This document shows, one piece after another, positions 34,728 to 44,888 of a stretch of DNA of 64,000 nucleotides; the first letter of the stretch is position 1; every line of letters starts with the position of its first letter. Source of the stretch: Aralia elata (taxonomy: Eukaryota > Streptophyta > Magnoliopsida > Apiales > Araliaceae); the NCBI GenBank assembly GCA_034770075.1, contig CM068377.1, forward strand, positions 56,414,275-56,478,274, given 5' to 3'. The notes under the pieces were generated by a model. It saw nothing but the letters and a program-made list of their open reading frames with translations. It ran no database searches and was not told where the DNA came from. The position numbers and the translations under genes are program-made.

Positions 34728-35558
34728 ATGGCTGCTGTAGGGGAGACTAGTGGAGCCCGTGAGGAGGAGGAGACATATACAGACATACCAGTAGTTTCAG
34801 AGCAGCTGGTGGGCTATGCTCCTATTGCCCCGGGATTGTTACAGGAGGAGTCCGAGCCGGAGGAGGACTACCATAGAGAGCTACCAGAGCCAGTGGTAGG
34901 TAGGGTGATGAGGTCCGGTAGTGAGGACCCTGATGTTGACGAGGAGGATCCCGAGGCCGAGGGAGAGGAGCCACCTGCTGATATCGACGGCATGGGGTCC
35001 ACTGCTGATGATATCATCGAGGGGTTGACGGACAGAAATGAGGAGCTGGAGGCTCGGATTTCTCATTTGGAGGAGCAAAACCAGACCCATCAGTATATGG
35101 AGGACCAGTACAGAGACCTGGCCTACCAGCTCGAGCATGATTTAGGGGTGGCCAAGGTACAGCTGCAGGGCTACGAGTCCTCAGCACAGCAGGTCGGACC
35201 ACTGCTACATCAGCTAGTGGCCCGAAACGCTGAGTTGAGGGAGAGACTGGAGCAGAGGGACTTACAGATTGCCCACCTGAGGGCGAAACAGGAGGCCATG
35301 AGGTTTGAGGCCAGACTGGAGGTGGCTGCGAGGGTGCGCGTCAAGGAGGCCTGGGTCAGGGAAGCTAGGAGGGCCGATCAGCTAGAGGACCAGCTAGAGG
35401 CCAGGGCAGTGAGGATAGAGACCCTGGGGCATGCCTTGGATGCAGCCTACCGTAGACCCCGGGCTGAGGTGGGGGAGTCCAGTCGCTCTGTTCGTCGCAG
35501 GATCAGGGACGAAGCAGTCTTTTCTGGCCAGCAGGCTCGGATCCGTCATGATGTATAG
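34728..35558 (+). CDS. TK3 ORF1, intact acidic coiled-coil protein
   Basis: I choose ATG 34728 (GATGGCTGCTGTAGG) because the N-terminus MAAVG..S then matches TK2 ORF1; an upstream in-frame ATG at 34656 would add 24 hydrophobic residues from the leader. The product is 276 residues: an acidic first third (EESEPEEDYHREL, DPDVDEEDPEAEGEE), then a predicted coiled coil from about residue 95 to 250 rich in Glu, Arg, Leu and Gln (ELEARISHLEEQNQ and on), and a basic tail. It stands 400 bp before gag. No known domain; a particle-associated or regulatory role is only a guess. Confidence 0.8.
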   Translation: MAAVGETSGAREEEETYTDIPVVSEQLVGYAPIAPGLLQEESEPEEDYHRELPEPVVGRVMRSGSEDPDVDEEDPEAEGEEPPADIDGMGSTADDIIEGLTDRNEELEARISHLEEQNQTHQYMEDQYRDLAYQLEHDLGVAKVQLQGYESSAQQVGPLLHQLVARNAELRERLEQRDLQIAHLRAKQEAMRFEARLEVAARVRVKEAWVREARRADQLEDQLEARAVRIETLGHALDAAYRRPRAEVGESSRSVRRRIRDEAVFSGQQARIRHDV

Positions 35559-35957
35559 TGATGGGATAGGATGGTTGTTTAGTTGTTAGTACAGTCAGTC
35601 CCACTTTTGTTTATGTTAGGGACATATTCATGTTTGTTTGTGAAACTTTATGTTTGTTGTTATGATTGGGGTAGCAGTTAAACCCCAACTTTTGTGGTCT
35701 TGAGGGAGGAAAGGTTAGGATTCCCCACTTTTGTATAAGGGGATGATTTGTTGATAGGACAGATAGTGGCGCATTTATAGAAGTATGCCACAGGTTTAGT
35801 CATTGTAACAAAACGGTGGTATATGAATATAAATGCAGATGTTTCACTTAAATCAAATGTGTTGATAAATATTTTACCTTTAATTGTCTATTTTAATAAC
35901 CTATGTTGTAAAATGTGAATCGATAGGTAAAAGTTATCAGTTTCCTTATTCTAAACC
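35559..35957 (+). other. TK3 spacer between ORF1 and gag
   Basis: About 400 bp, T-rich, with no supportable ORF. It may act as an intron or internal leader letting gag be translated; nothing in it decides this. Confidence 0.5.
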
Positions 35958-38738
35958 ATGCCAAGGGGAAGGCCACGTAACCGACAGGTCGAAGAGTCAG
36001 AAAGTGAGGTTGGAGACCAAACCAACCCAATGAGAATGTTCGCGGAAATGCTGGCCGAGGCTATGCAATCCAGACCACCACCTGAGAGAACCCAAGCTGC
36101 AGCTGAGCCAACGCATCATCTGGCAAACTTTAAATATTTCAAATTGGTCGGACCACCTGAGTTCAAGGGAACTCTTAACCCAATCGAGGCGCAGACCTGG
36201 ATAGAAGAGATAGAGAAGGTCTTTGAAGTAGCAAGGGTGGCAGAGGAACAGAAAATAAGTTTTGCCACTTTCATGCTAAAAGGAGAAGCCAACTATTGGT
36301 GGAAGGCCAACAGAGGCCGAGTGGAAGAAGGCACTGTCGCTTGGGATCATTTTAAGGAAATGTTCTTGGAAAATTACTTTCCAGAGAGCATGAAGCAGGA
36401 GATGGAGATCAAGTTCTTGGAACTAAAACAAGGGAACATGTCTGTGGCTGAGTACGCAGCTAAGTTTAATGAGTTGGCACGGTTTGCAGCTCACCAAGTC
36501 AGCACCGAGGAAAGGAAAGCTCGTAGGTTTGAGCAAGGGTTGAAACCATGGTTATACCGTTCTGTGGCGGTATTGAAAATCAGAACATTTGCAGAATTGA
36601 TGGAGAGGGCAATCATTGCAGAGGGTGGCAGTGAGGCTCTGGCCAAATACAATCACGAGAAGAAGAAGGGACATGAGGGCCCTAAGGCAGGAAGCAGTGG
36701 GGGCAGTAACCCCAACAAACGGAAATGGATCGAGAGTCAGTCATCTGGGGGAAATAAATCTGTAGGGGAGGTAAAGAAGCCAGGCAGATGCAACAACTGT
36801 GGCAAGAACCACACGGGGGAATGCATGAAGGGGAAGAGCGTGTGTTACCGTTGTGGACAACCTGGGCACATGGCCCCACAGTGCCCTAATAAGCCGAAAG
36901 GAGGTTGTTTCTCCTGTGGATCTCCTGACCACCAGATCAAGGATTGTCCGAAGAAGAAAAGCGACGCCGGGAGTGGCAACCGAAACAACAACAGTGGAAA
37001 CAGCAACCGATTGAACTACGGGCCACCATCCAGTCAAGTCAACAGGCCAACAGCCCGCACGTTCAACATGACTGTGCAGGATGCCATGGAATCCAAAGAC
37101 GTGGTGTCAGGTATCATCCCAATCAATGATATAAATGCATATGTGCTATTTGATTCGGGTTCTACTTGCTCTTTTGTTTCCGAAGAATTTGCTAGACAAT
37201 TAAATGTACCTTGTGAAAAGTTAGAACACCCTATGAACGTAGAAGTAGCCAACAAAGAAATTATCCCCGTAGAATGCATTCATAGGAATTGTTGTGTTGA
37301 ATTGCGAGGGTTTAAGCTCAATGTGGATTTGATACCAATTCGACTGGGAGAGTTCGACGTAATCTTGGGAATGGATTGGCTATCAATTCACGGAGCAGTC
37401 ATTGATTGCAAGAAAAAATGTGTACACCTAAAGACTTCTAATAAGTCTAAGGTGATATTCTATGGCAGCAGATCACCAAAACCATCTTATTGTCTTACTA
37501 TGATGCAAACAAGGAGATTACTGAAGAAAGGATGCGAGTGTTATTTGGCCCATGTGGTCGATACTCGTCAGGTCGGAGATGAGATGAGTCAAATACCAGT
37601 TGTGAGAGATTTCACCGATGTCTTTCCCGATGAACTTCCGGGACTTCCGCCGGATAGGGAAACCGAGTTCATTATCGATTTGGCACCAGGAACCGCACCA
37701 ATATCGAAGCCGCCGTATCGAATGGCACCTGTAGAGATGAAGGAGTTGATGGTGCAACTGCAGGAACTGTTAGATAAAGGTTATATCAGACCGAGCGTGT
37801 CCCCGTGGGGAGCACCAGTTCTGTTTGTAAAGAAGAAAGACGGTTCAATGAGGCTTTGTATCGACTATCGGGAGTTGAACAAAGTTACGATTAATAATAG
37901 GTATCCGCTTCCTAGAATCGACGACCTGTTTGATCAACTTAAAGGAGCGAAGTACTTTTCAAAGATCGACTTGAGAACCGGCTACCATCAGCTGAAGGTA
38001 AGGCAGGAAGATATCCCGAAGACTGCATTCAGGACTCGTTATGGGCACTTCGAGTTTCTAGTAATGTCTTTTGGATTGACAAATGCACCAGCAGCATTTA
38101 TGGATATGATGAACAGAGTGTTCAAGCAATACTTGGATAAGTTCGTAGTCGTATTCATCGATGACATCTTGGTGTATTCAGGGACAGAGGAGGAGCATGC
38201 TGAACACTTAAGGATTGTATTAGAAGCTCTCAGGAAGGAGAAATTGTATGCAAAATTTTCTAAGTGTGAGTTTTGGTTGCAGAGAGTACAATTTCTGGGT
38301 CATGTCATAGACAAGAATGGTGTTTCGGTAGATCCAGCAAAGGTAGAAGCAGTTATCAACTGGGAACAGCCGAAGACGCCTACGGAGATCCGGAGTTTCT
38401 TGGGATTAGCGGGATACTATCGGAGATTCATCCAGGATTTTTCAAAGATAGCATCGCCGTTGACCAATCTCACCAGGAAAACAGTCAAGTTTGTTTGGTC
38501 GGAGAAGTGTGAGGAGAGTTTCATGGAGTTGAAGAAGAGACTCAGCCAAGCACCAGTGTTGACCTTACCAGACAACACTGGGGGTTTCGTAGTGTATAGC
38601 GATGCATCACACAAGGGTCTTGGCTGTGTACTGATGCAACACGGCAAGGTCGTGGCATACGCATCGCGTCAGCTGAAGGATTATGAGAAGGGTTATCCGA
38701 CTCATGACTTGGAGTTAGCAGCGGTAGTTTCGCCTTGA
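35958..38738 (+). CDS. gag-pol: TK3 gag-protease-RT polyprotein, 926 codons
   Basis: ATG at 35958. The capsid domain spans about residues 60-230 (VGPPEFKGTLNPIEAQTW, then YFPESMKQEMEIKFLELKQGNMSV). Three zinc knuckles begin at residues 278, 296 and 317. The protease active site DSGSTCSFVS starts with D399. RT motifs are LCIDYRELNKVTINNRYPLPRIDDL, FGLTNAPAAF and FIDD with the Asp pair at about 735-736. RNase H begins (SDASHKGLGCVLMQ) but the frame ends at TGA 38736-38738 after LAAVVSP. One T is missing in the run at 38728-38730 compared with TK1, so the stop is a frameshift; pol continues in another frame from 38735. Gag and pol are otherwise one fused frame, usual for chromoviruses. Confidence 0.93.
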   Translation: MPRGRPRNRQVEESESEVGDQTNPMRMFAEMLAEAMQSRPPPERTQAAAEPTHHLANFKYFKLVGPPEFKGTLNPIEAQTWIEEIEKVFEVARVAEEQKISFATFMLKGEANYWWKANRGRVEEGTVAWDHFKEMFLENYFPESMKQEMEIKFLELKQGNMSVAEYAAKFNELARFAAHQVSTEERKARRFEQGLKPWLYRSVAVLKIRTFAELMERAIIAEGGSEALAKYNHEKKKGHEGPKAGSSGGSNPNKRKWIESQSSGGNKSVGEVKKPGRCNNCGKNHTGECMKGKSVCYRCGQPGHMAPQCPNKPKGGCFSCGSPDHQIKDCPKKKSDAGSGNRNNNSGNSNRLNYGPPSSQVNRPTARTFNMTVQDAMESKDVVSGIIPINDINAYVLFDSGSTCSFVSEEFARQLNVPCEKLEHPMNVEVANKEIIPVECIHRNCCVELRGFKLNVDLIPIRLGEFDVILGMDWLSIHGAVIDCKKKCVHLKTSNKSKVIFYGSRSPKPSYCLTMMQTRRLLKKGCECYLAHVVDTRQVGDEMSQIPVVRDFTDVFPDELPGLPPDRETEFIIDLAPGTAPISKPPYRMAPVEMKELMVQLQELLDKGYIRPSVSPWGAPVLFVKKKDGSMRLCIDYRELNKVTINNRYPLPRIDDLFDQLKGAKYFSKIDLRTGYHQLKVRQEDIPKTAFRTRYGHFEFLVMSFGLTNAPAAFMDMMNRVFKQYLDKFVVVFIDDILVYSGTEEEHAEHLRIVLEALRKEKLYAKFSKCEFWLQRVQFLGHVIDKNGVSVDPAKVEAVINWEQPKTPTEIRSFLGLAGYYRRFIQDFSKIASPLTNLTRKTVKFVWSEKCEESFMELKKRLSQAPVLTLPDNTGGFVVYSDASHKGLGCVLMQHGKVVAYASRQLKDYEKGYPTHDLELAAVVSP

Positions 38739-40489
38739 AAATTTGGAGGCACTACCTATACGGGGAGAAGTGCGAGATATATACAGATCACAAAAGTCTG
38801 AAATATATCTTCACTCAAAAGGAGCTGAACATGAGGCAACGCCGATGGTTAGAATTATTCAAGGACTACGACTGTAAAATTCTGTACCATCCGGGCAAAG
38901 CAAATGTAGTGGCTGATGCCTTAAGTAGGAAAGGCAAGGTGAAACTGATGCAGCTGACAGTCCAGGAGGAGTTGATACGAGACTTTGAACGTCTGGAGCT
39001 GGAAGTTAGGTATCCAATGGAGGTGGACGAAAAGGTGTTCGCCGTGACGGTAGGTCCAACTCTACTGGATAAGATACAGGAGGCTCAAGAATTTGACGAG
39101 GAATGTATTGGCATTAAGAAACAGTTATCGGAGGGAAAAGCCTCGAAGTATAAGGTTGACAGCGCAGGATTGCTGAGATTCGAGGGAAGGATCTGGATAC
39201 CTTATGTACCGGACCTAAGGGAAGAAATTTTGCAGGAGGCCCATAATACAAGATTTTCGGTACATCCAGGTAGCACCAAGATGTATCAAGATCTTCGTCA
39301 GCATTATTGGTGGCCGCATTTGAAGGGGGAAGTTGCAGAATTCGTCAGCCGGTGTTTAACTTGTCAGAGGATCAAGGCTGAGCACCAACGGCCGAGCGGA
39401 TTGTTGCAACCCTTAGAGATTCCCGAGTGGAAGTGGGAGCACATCACAATGGATTTTGTGGTGGGACTTCCAACAACGCAAAAAGGTCTAGACGCCATCT
39501 GGGTGATCGTAGACCGGTTGACCAAGTCTGCCCATTTTCTACCGATCAAGATCAGGTACAAATTGGAACAGCTGGCGAAACTTTACGTGAAGGAAATAGT
39601 ATCACGACATGGAGTGCCGGTATCTATTGTGTCTGACAGGGATCCGCGCTTCACGTCAAATTTTTGGAGAAGTCTACAGGAGAGACTGGGAACACAGTTA
39701 AGAATGAGTACGGCGTATCACCCCCAGACTGATGGTCAGAGTGAACGAACAATTCAGACCCTAGAGGATATGCTCCGGGCAGTTGTAATGGATTTAAGTG
39801 GCAGCTGGGACGATCACTTGCCCCTGGTAGAGTTCGCTTACAACAATAGTTACCATGCTAGCATTGGTATGCCACCGTACGAAGCGCTATATGGAAGGAA
39901 GTGTCGAACGCCGTTGTGTTGGGACGAAGTGGGTGAACGGAGATTGTTGGGACCAGAATTAGTACAACAAACCGTGGAAATTATTAAAGTAATAAGACAA
40001 CGGTTAGTGGCAGCCCAGGATCGTCAGAAAAAGTATGCCGACTTACATCGCCAGAAAAGAGACTTTGAAGTTGGAAGTTTTGTGTTTCTGAAGGTATCTC
40101 CCTGGAAAGGGAAGATCCGTTTTGGGAAAAAGGATAAATTGAGCCCTAGGTTCATAGGACCGTTCGAGATTCTGAGGAGAATAGGCGAAGTGGCATACGA
40201 GGTAGCATTACCTCCTGAACTTGAGCACATCCACAACGTGTTCCACGTATCAGTGTTGCGTCCGTATAAGCCAGATTACAAACATGTTATCTCCTATGAA
40301 CCAATTCAAGTCGAGAGAGATTTATCGTACGAGGAGATTCCTGTTCAAATACTGGATAGAAAAGAGCAGAGGCTGAGGAATAAAATCATTCACTCGGTGA
40401 AGGTTCTCCGGAGAAATCACGCGGTGGAAGAAGCCACGTGGGAGCTCGAAGAAAAGATGAGAGCAAATTACCCCCAGTTATTTGAGTAA
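38735..40489 (+). pseudogene. pol: TK3 RNase H end, integrase and chromodomain-like tail
   Basis: Continuation of pol after the one-base deletion; it has no start of its own and would not be made as part of the polyprotein. It holds the RNase H end (YTDHKSLKYIFTQKELNMRQRRWLEL...ADALSRK) and the integrase zinc segment (H...H...CLTCQRIKAEH). The catalytic core has D240, D301 and E337; D301 and E337 are 35 residues apart. The C-terminal GPFEILRRIGEVAYEVALPPEL and RNHAVEEATWELEEKMRANYPQLFE are the integrase tail and chromodomain-related end of Tekay/Del elements. No other break is visible. Confidence 0.93.
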
Positions 40490-40516
40490 CCTTAGATTGA
40501 AATTCCGAGGACGGAA

Positions 40517-40536
40517 TTTTTATAAGGGGGAGAGGA
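40517..40536 (+). promoter_or_regulatory. TK3 polypurine tract
   Basis: AAGGGGGAGAGGA directly before the 3' LTR at 40537, within a stem-like ATTCCGAGGACGGAAT context at 40501-40516. Confidence 0.88.
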
Positions 40537-43500
40537 TGTAATGTCCGAGAATTTTAGACACTGTATCAAATTTATTTTTATAAATAAATTCATTTTATGC
40601 AATTTTATAAATTTAACTGGATCCACGTAAGTAGTATTATTCGAATTTATAATTTATCCTAATATTTAATTTCAAGAAAATTGGGGAATTAATTTGCGTT
40701 ACTATTATCGGATCTAAATAATTCTCATGAAGAACTATTGTTGAAATAAATATTATAAATAGTTAATTAATTTAGTAATTGGTTCAATTTAAATGTTAGG
40801 AGAATAATGTTGGTAATTTTAATAAACAAGTTGGGCTGTGTTCTTTTATTTCAATTGACCCAAAATTTTAATTGGCAAAGCCCAAATTTCCGTTTGTATT
40901 CTTCTCTTGGGCCACCTTTTTAATTATTCCATCCGGCCCAATCTCAATTGGGTAAGCCCAATTGCCCTCCTACCGGGTCGAACCCATTTTGACCGGGTTG
41001 GATCCGTTCCCTTTGGGGTTATCAGTAGCCAAATTGGGGGGGGAAGTTTGATCGGTGAGATAACTTGGGGAAAGCCGAGCAAAAGCGACTCAAAGCCCTA
41101 AATCAATCAATCAACTGAAACCCTCAATCGAGCGAGGCAGAGGAGACGGGAAAAAGGGGCTGGTGTGACGACACGACAGCGCAAAGGAAACCGGCGGCAC
41201 GACTGGGAACGGGGCAGCGACCAAGCGCTCGACGAACGGGCCAACGGTCCCTGAATTTTGGTGACACGACTAGGCGTAGACGCGTGTGGCTCGAGATTGG
41301 CCGGTCGGCGCTAGCTGTGAGGGGTTGGTCGATTACTGTCACTCGTTCCTACCGGCAATCTTTGGTTAATCAAATGGGGTAATACCCCATTTAATTGGGT
41401 AAACGAAGCACTATAAATTGAACCCTCATTCCCATACCATAGCTGCCGATTCTTCCCCTGTTCTGTGAGTTCCAAATTAAAAATAGAGATTTAAGGTTCG
41501 AATAGAGTGTGAATGTCCGGCTGGGTCAACTATTTTGGACGACGACGGAGAACGGCAAGTCGAATCACTCGAAGGTATACCGAACTATGATAGTTTTAGG
41601 TTTGGTACAAATTTTCCTTCCCTATTTCCTTCTTCTGTAACCAAATTAGTGCTGCCAGTTTAGTGGATTGGGTTCTTGGAAAATCTCTATAATTAGTTGG
41701 TATTGCTGACTGTATTAATTTGGTTAATTGGAAATTTTTTCTGTGATTTGGATTTGTATGGTTCCCCTGTTTGGGACTGTACTATTTTGGGATTTGAATA
41801 TACAATGATATTGTGTTGTGTTCCTCTGTTTATTGTAATTGAAGTATATCTTTCTTTCTTTTGGAAATCTGTGTATGGAATCCTTGGCGTGCTTAATCGA
41901 TTCTGTTAATATTGTGGGAAGTCTGGGAATGAAATCCCTTGTTCGTTTAATTAATTTTGTTGCCAAATTCTTGTACTGTGTTGGGAAATTGTTAATGGTG
42001 AGCCCTAAGGGTTCTAGCAGTTGGTGATATTAGTTGTACTAAACATCTAATTTGGGATTGTATTTAAACATCTAGTATGGTATTGTGTTAAACCTTGTTG
42101 GGAATCTGGTGTTAATGAACTTTAAAAGTTCTGACAGTCGATTAGGTGCTGTATATATAGGTTAATATCAAATTTGTAATGCCCAGTGAGTGTTTGGTTT
42201 AATGCTTAAGCCAGTTTTGTTGGGTGTATGATAGTATTGTCTGTTGTGGGTAGTGCTGGTAAACATACAATTGATAAGCTGGAACAGGGGAGTATATATG
42301 CATATAGGCAGAACTCTGCCAAAATTTCCTTGTAGCTGGGTAATGAGCTGTTAGCTAATTCAATAATCGAATAGCTACTTGCTGTTTCAATAATAAATAG
42401 CAAATAAGATAATAAGTGTTTAAGCTATTATTCAGTTGACTTTAAAAAAAAAAAAAATAAAAAAAAAAAAAAAAATAAAAAAAAATAATAATATATAAAT
42501 AATAATAATAATAATAAATATTTAATTATTATTTAATAATAATAATAATTAAATATGAATGAAGTTAATAAAATAATTATTTATTATTTGTTAATAAATA
42601 ATAAATAAAGGTAATAAATATTTAATTATTATTTAATAATAATAATAATTAAATATGAATAAAATTAATAAAATAATTATTTATTATCTATAAATAATAA
42701 ATAAAGATAATAAATATTTAATTTTTATTTAGTAATAATAATAATTAAATATGAATAAAGTTAATAAAATAGTTATTTATTATTAATAAATAGTAAATAA
42801 AGGTACTAAGTATTTGATTATTATTTAATAATGATAATAATTAAGTATGAATAAAGTTATTGAATAAGGAGGAAATTAACTACTTAATCATTAATGAAAT
42901 AATGATTAAGTATAAGGGAGATTTATAAGTTAAATATTTAGATGTGGCCCTTTAAAAAAAAAAGATAATAAACACTTGGTGATTATTAATATTAAATAAT
43001 AATTAAGTGTGTAACTTTATACATTAATTAATGTTGCATAAAGAACAAGGGTAATAATTACTAAATTACCCTAAGGTAAATAGTAATTAAGAGTAAATCA
43101 ACAAAGAAACTGATCAATGGTTTTCTGTTATCTTTAAACCCAATAAATTTATTTTATAAGGATTGTTAAACCATACCTAGATACAATTAAAGGTAATAAA
43201 TTGAGCATTCAAATGATAGTAATCATGATTAGCTAACAATTGTTTTTAATAGCTAAAGATCATCAATAATTTTCTGTCAGCTAATGTTAATTAGTAATTA
43301 AATATAGGTGATGAATTTTACCTGTTGAGTAAAAGGTATAGTAAGAGGTGCCAATATACAACTGTTAATTGATAAATCGACTTTACCCGATGATAGGTCA
43401 CTCGAGAGCAATTAATTAAAGCTAGACTTTATCTGTAGCTGAGCGAACAGCAAAGTCCTCTATCCCGAATTTTGATTTCTGCAAGTTCTTAACCCTAAAC

Positions 43501-44517
43501 TTCTTACATTATTGCAAGTTCTTTTTTACTCAACTTTTACATTGAGCAAATTTTTAAGCCTTATGCACTATTTCTAATTCGTGCAAAAAGGTATATATAT
43601 ACTGTTGCAAGTTATACTTTAAGCTTGAGTTTTTATCTCCAAGCATGCCTTAAGTGGTCTAATTACTTTCAAAATTATTCCGCATCTGTATATTTATCGA
43701 CATTCGCACTCGTGCATTTGAAATTCGTATATTTAAATTCAGGAATTTATAAACCATTCATGGTTAAGTCTGAACCCTTGTTCGGTCAGACAAAGTATGT
43801 GAAATTTATAAAAGTTATCCGAACCAATCAATGGTGAGGATTCTTAGACTGTATGAACACCCCTTTATTTATAGGGGAGTACCCCACGTACCGTATATAA
43901 GGTACAAATAGCAGAATTAAATGTTATGCATATACATCGGGTACGCGAGGCTGATCCCCTCAAGTACGTTATTCTGTAGCCAGTAACCAGAGGGTCAACC
44001 AGCTATTGACTCCTCTGGAAGTTATCGTTCAAAGTCTATTTGACTATCAATTGTTCTAAAAGCATTTAATGTTCTTGCTTCTGATTATTCTATTGATGAA
44101 ATCCTTTTAATATTCCTTCATCATGATATATCTTTATTGTTGCACATTAAACTTGTTGGGCAAACTCGTTGCTCATTCTTGCTATATCATGACTTCATTG
44201 CAGCTAAACCCGAGACGTCAGGGAAGAACAAAGGGAAAGAAAAGATGAAATGATAAACGTCTCGTAGCTGATTTTAGATTCATGTGTTAGTTAATTTTCT
44301 GTTAATGTAATTTAAACCCTGCTAGCTATTTAGGGTATGGATTGTGTAAACGTTTAAGGTTATTCGTATTCTGGGACTAGTAACACCTTGTAATGAACAA
44401 CGTATGTTTATTATATTCCGCACTTTTAGATATCATATGTTGTTAAAGGTGAATGTTTGTTTTGGATCGTGATGACCAGATCCGGGTATTTGGAGACCCG
44501 AATTTGGGGGCGTCACA
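40537..44517 (+). repeat. TK3 3' LTR
   Basis: 3981 bp, nearly identical to 30508-34497. Differences are scattered substitutions, a shorter G run near 41037 and a reshaped A-rich tract near 42443-42485. Confidence 0.97.
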
Positions 44518-44522
44518 GGTTT

Positions 44523-44656
44523 TGATTTGCAAATCGTCGCGGTGGCGTCAAGTGTTCGCACTTACGCCCATCCTTCGTTCTCGTAAGCCGGTTCAATGGA
44601 CGATTCTGCCCTCCTGCCAGGGTTAGTATACGAAGTGCAAAATTTGGGTGTCTACA
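44523..44656 (-). repeat. OG2 LTR, outer piece (LTR start)
   Basis: Reads TGTAGACACCCAAATTTTGC on the minus strand, the start of the Ogre-family LTR. Together with 28611-30507 it forms one LTR interrupted by TK3. Confidence 0.93.
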
Positions 44657-44661
44657 GCGAT

Positions 44662-44848
44662 ATTTCTCCGAAATCATTTTAATAAGTCCTACCAAATAAC
44701 AACACTTAATATCATTGCAAACACATAATCTAGGTTATTACATAACCTTTAACCACATCACATAGAATAATATTAATAAAAATCCTTTTTATTAAATAAT
44801 ATTCATAAGCTTGTATTACAAAGCCATACAAAATTTACGGTCGTTACA
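44662..44848 (-). repeat. TK2 3' LTR, right piece
   Basis: Continues the TK2 LTR after OG2 (ATTTCTCCGAAATC and on) and ends CGGTCGTTACA at 44848. It matches 52811-52998. Confidence 0.95.
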
Positions 44849-44866
44849 TCCTCCCCTCCTTATAAG
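44849..44866 (-). promoter_or_regulatory. TK2 polypurine tract
   Basis: On the minus strand AAGGAGGGGAGGA directly precedes the LTR start TGTAACGACCG. Confidence 0.85.
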
Positions 44867-44888
44867 AATTCTGTCCCCAGAATTACAA

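Larger units (their letters stand above)
30508..44517 (+). mobile_element. TK3: nearly intact Tekay/Del-type chromovirus
   Basis: Complete element of 14.0 kb with LTRs 30508-34497 (3990 bp) and 40537-44517 (3981 bp) and TSD GGTTT at 30503-30507 and 44518-44522. It has a perfect initiator-Met primer site, an intact ORF1, a gag-pol broken only by a one-base deletion near 38728, and a polypurine tract. I count about 20 substitutions between LTRs plus simple-repeat length changes, so it is the youngest full element here. It sits in the OG2 LTR. Confidence 0.97.
28315..44656 (-). mobile_element. OG2: aberrant Ogre-family LTR-tRNA-LTR insertion, split by TK3
   Basis: Flanked by GCGAT at 28310-28314 and 44657-44661, so it integrated as one unit. 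In element orientation (minus) it reads: a full LTR (44656-44523, then 30507-28611), two bases, a complement of a tRNA 3' half (28608-28559), then the last roughly 245 bp of an LTR again (28558-28315). No gag-pol is present. TK3 is inserted in the full LTR. The unit looks like a reverse-transcription by-product rather than a simple solo LTR. Confidence 0.9.

Noticed and set aside
38728..38738. Programmed frameshift in TK3
   Set aside because: The site lies inside the RNase H domain, not at a gag-pol border, and TK1 reads through in one frame; a deletion is simpler.
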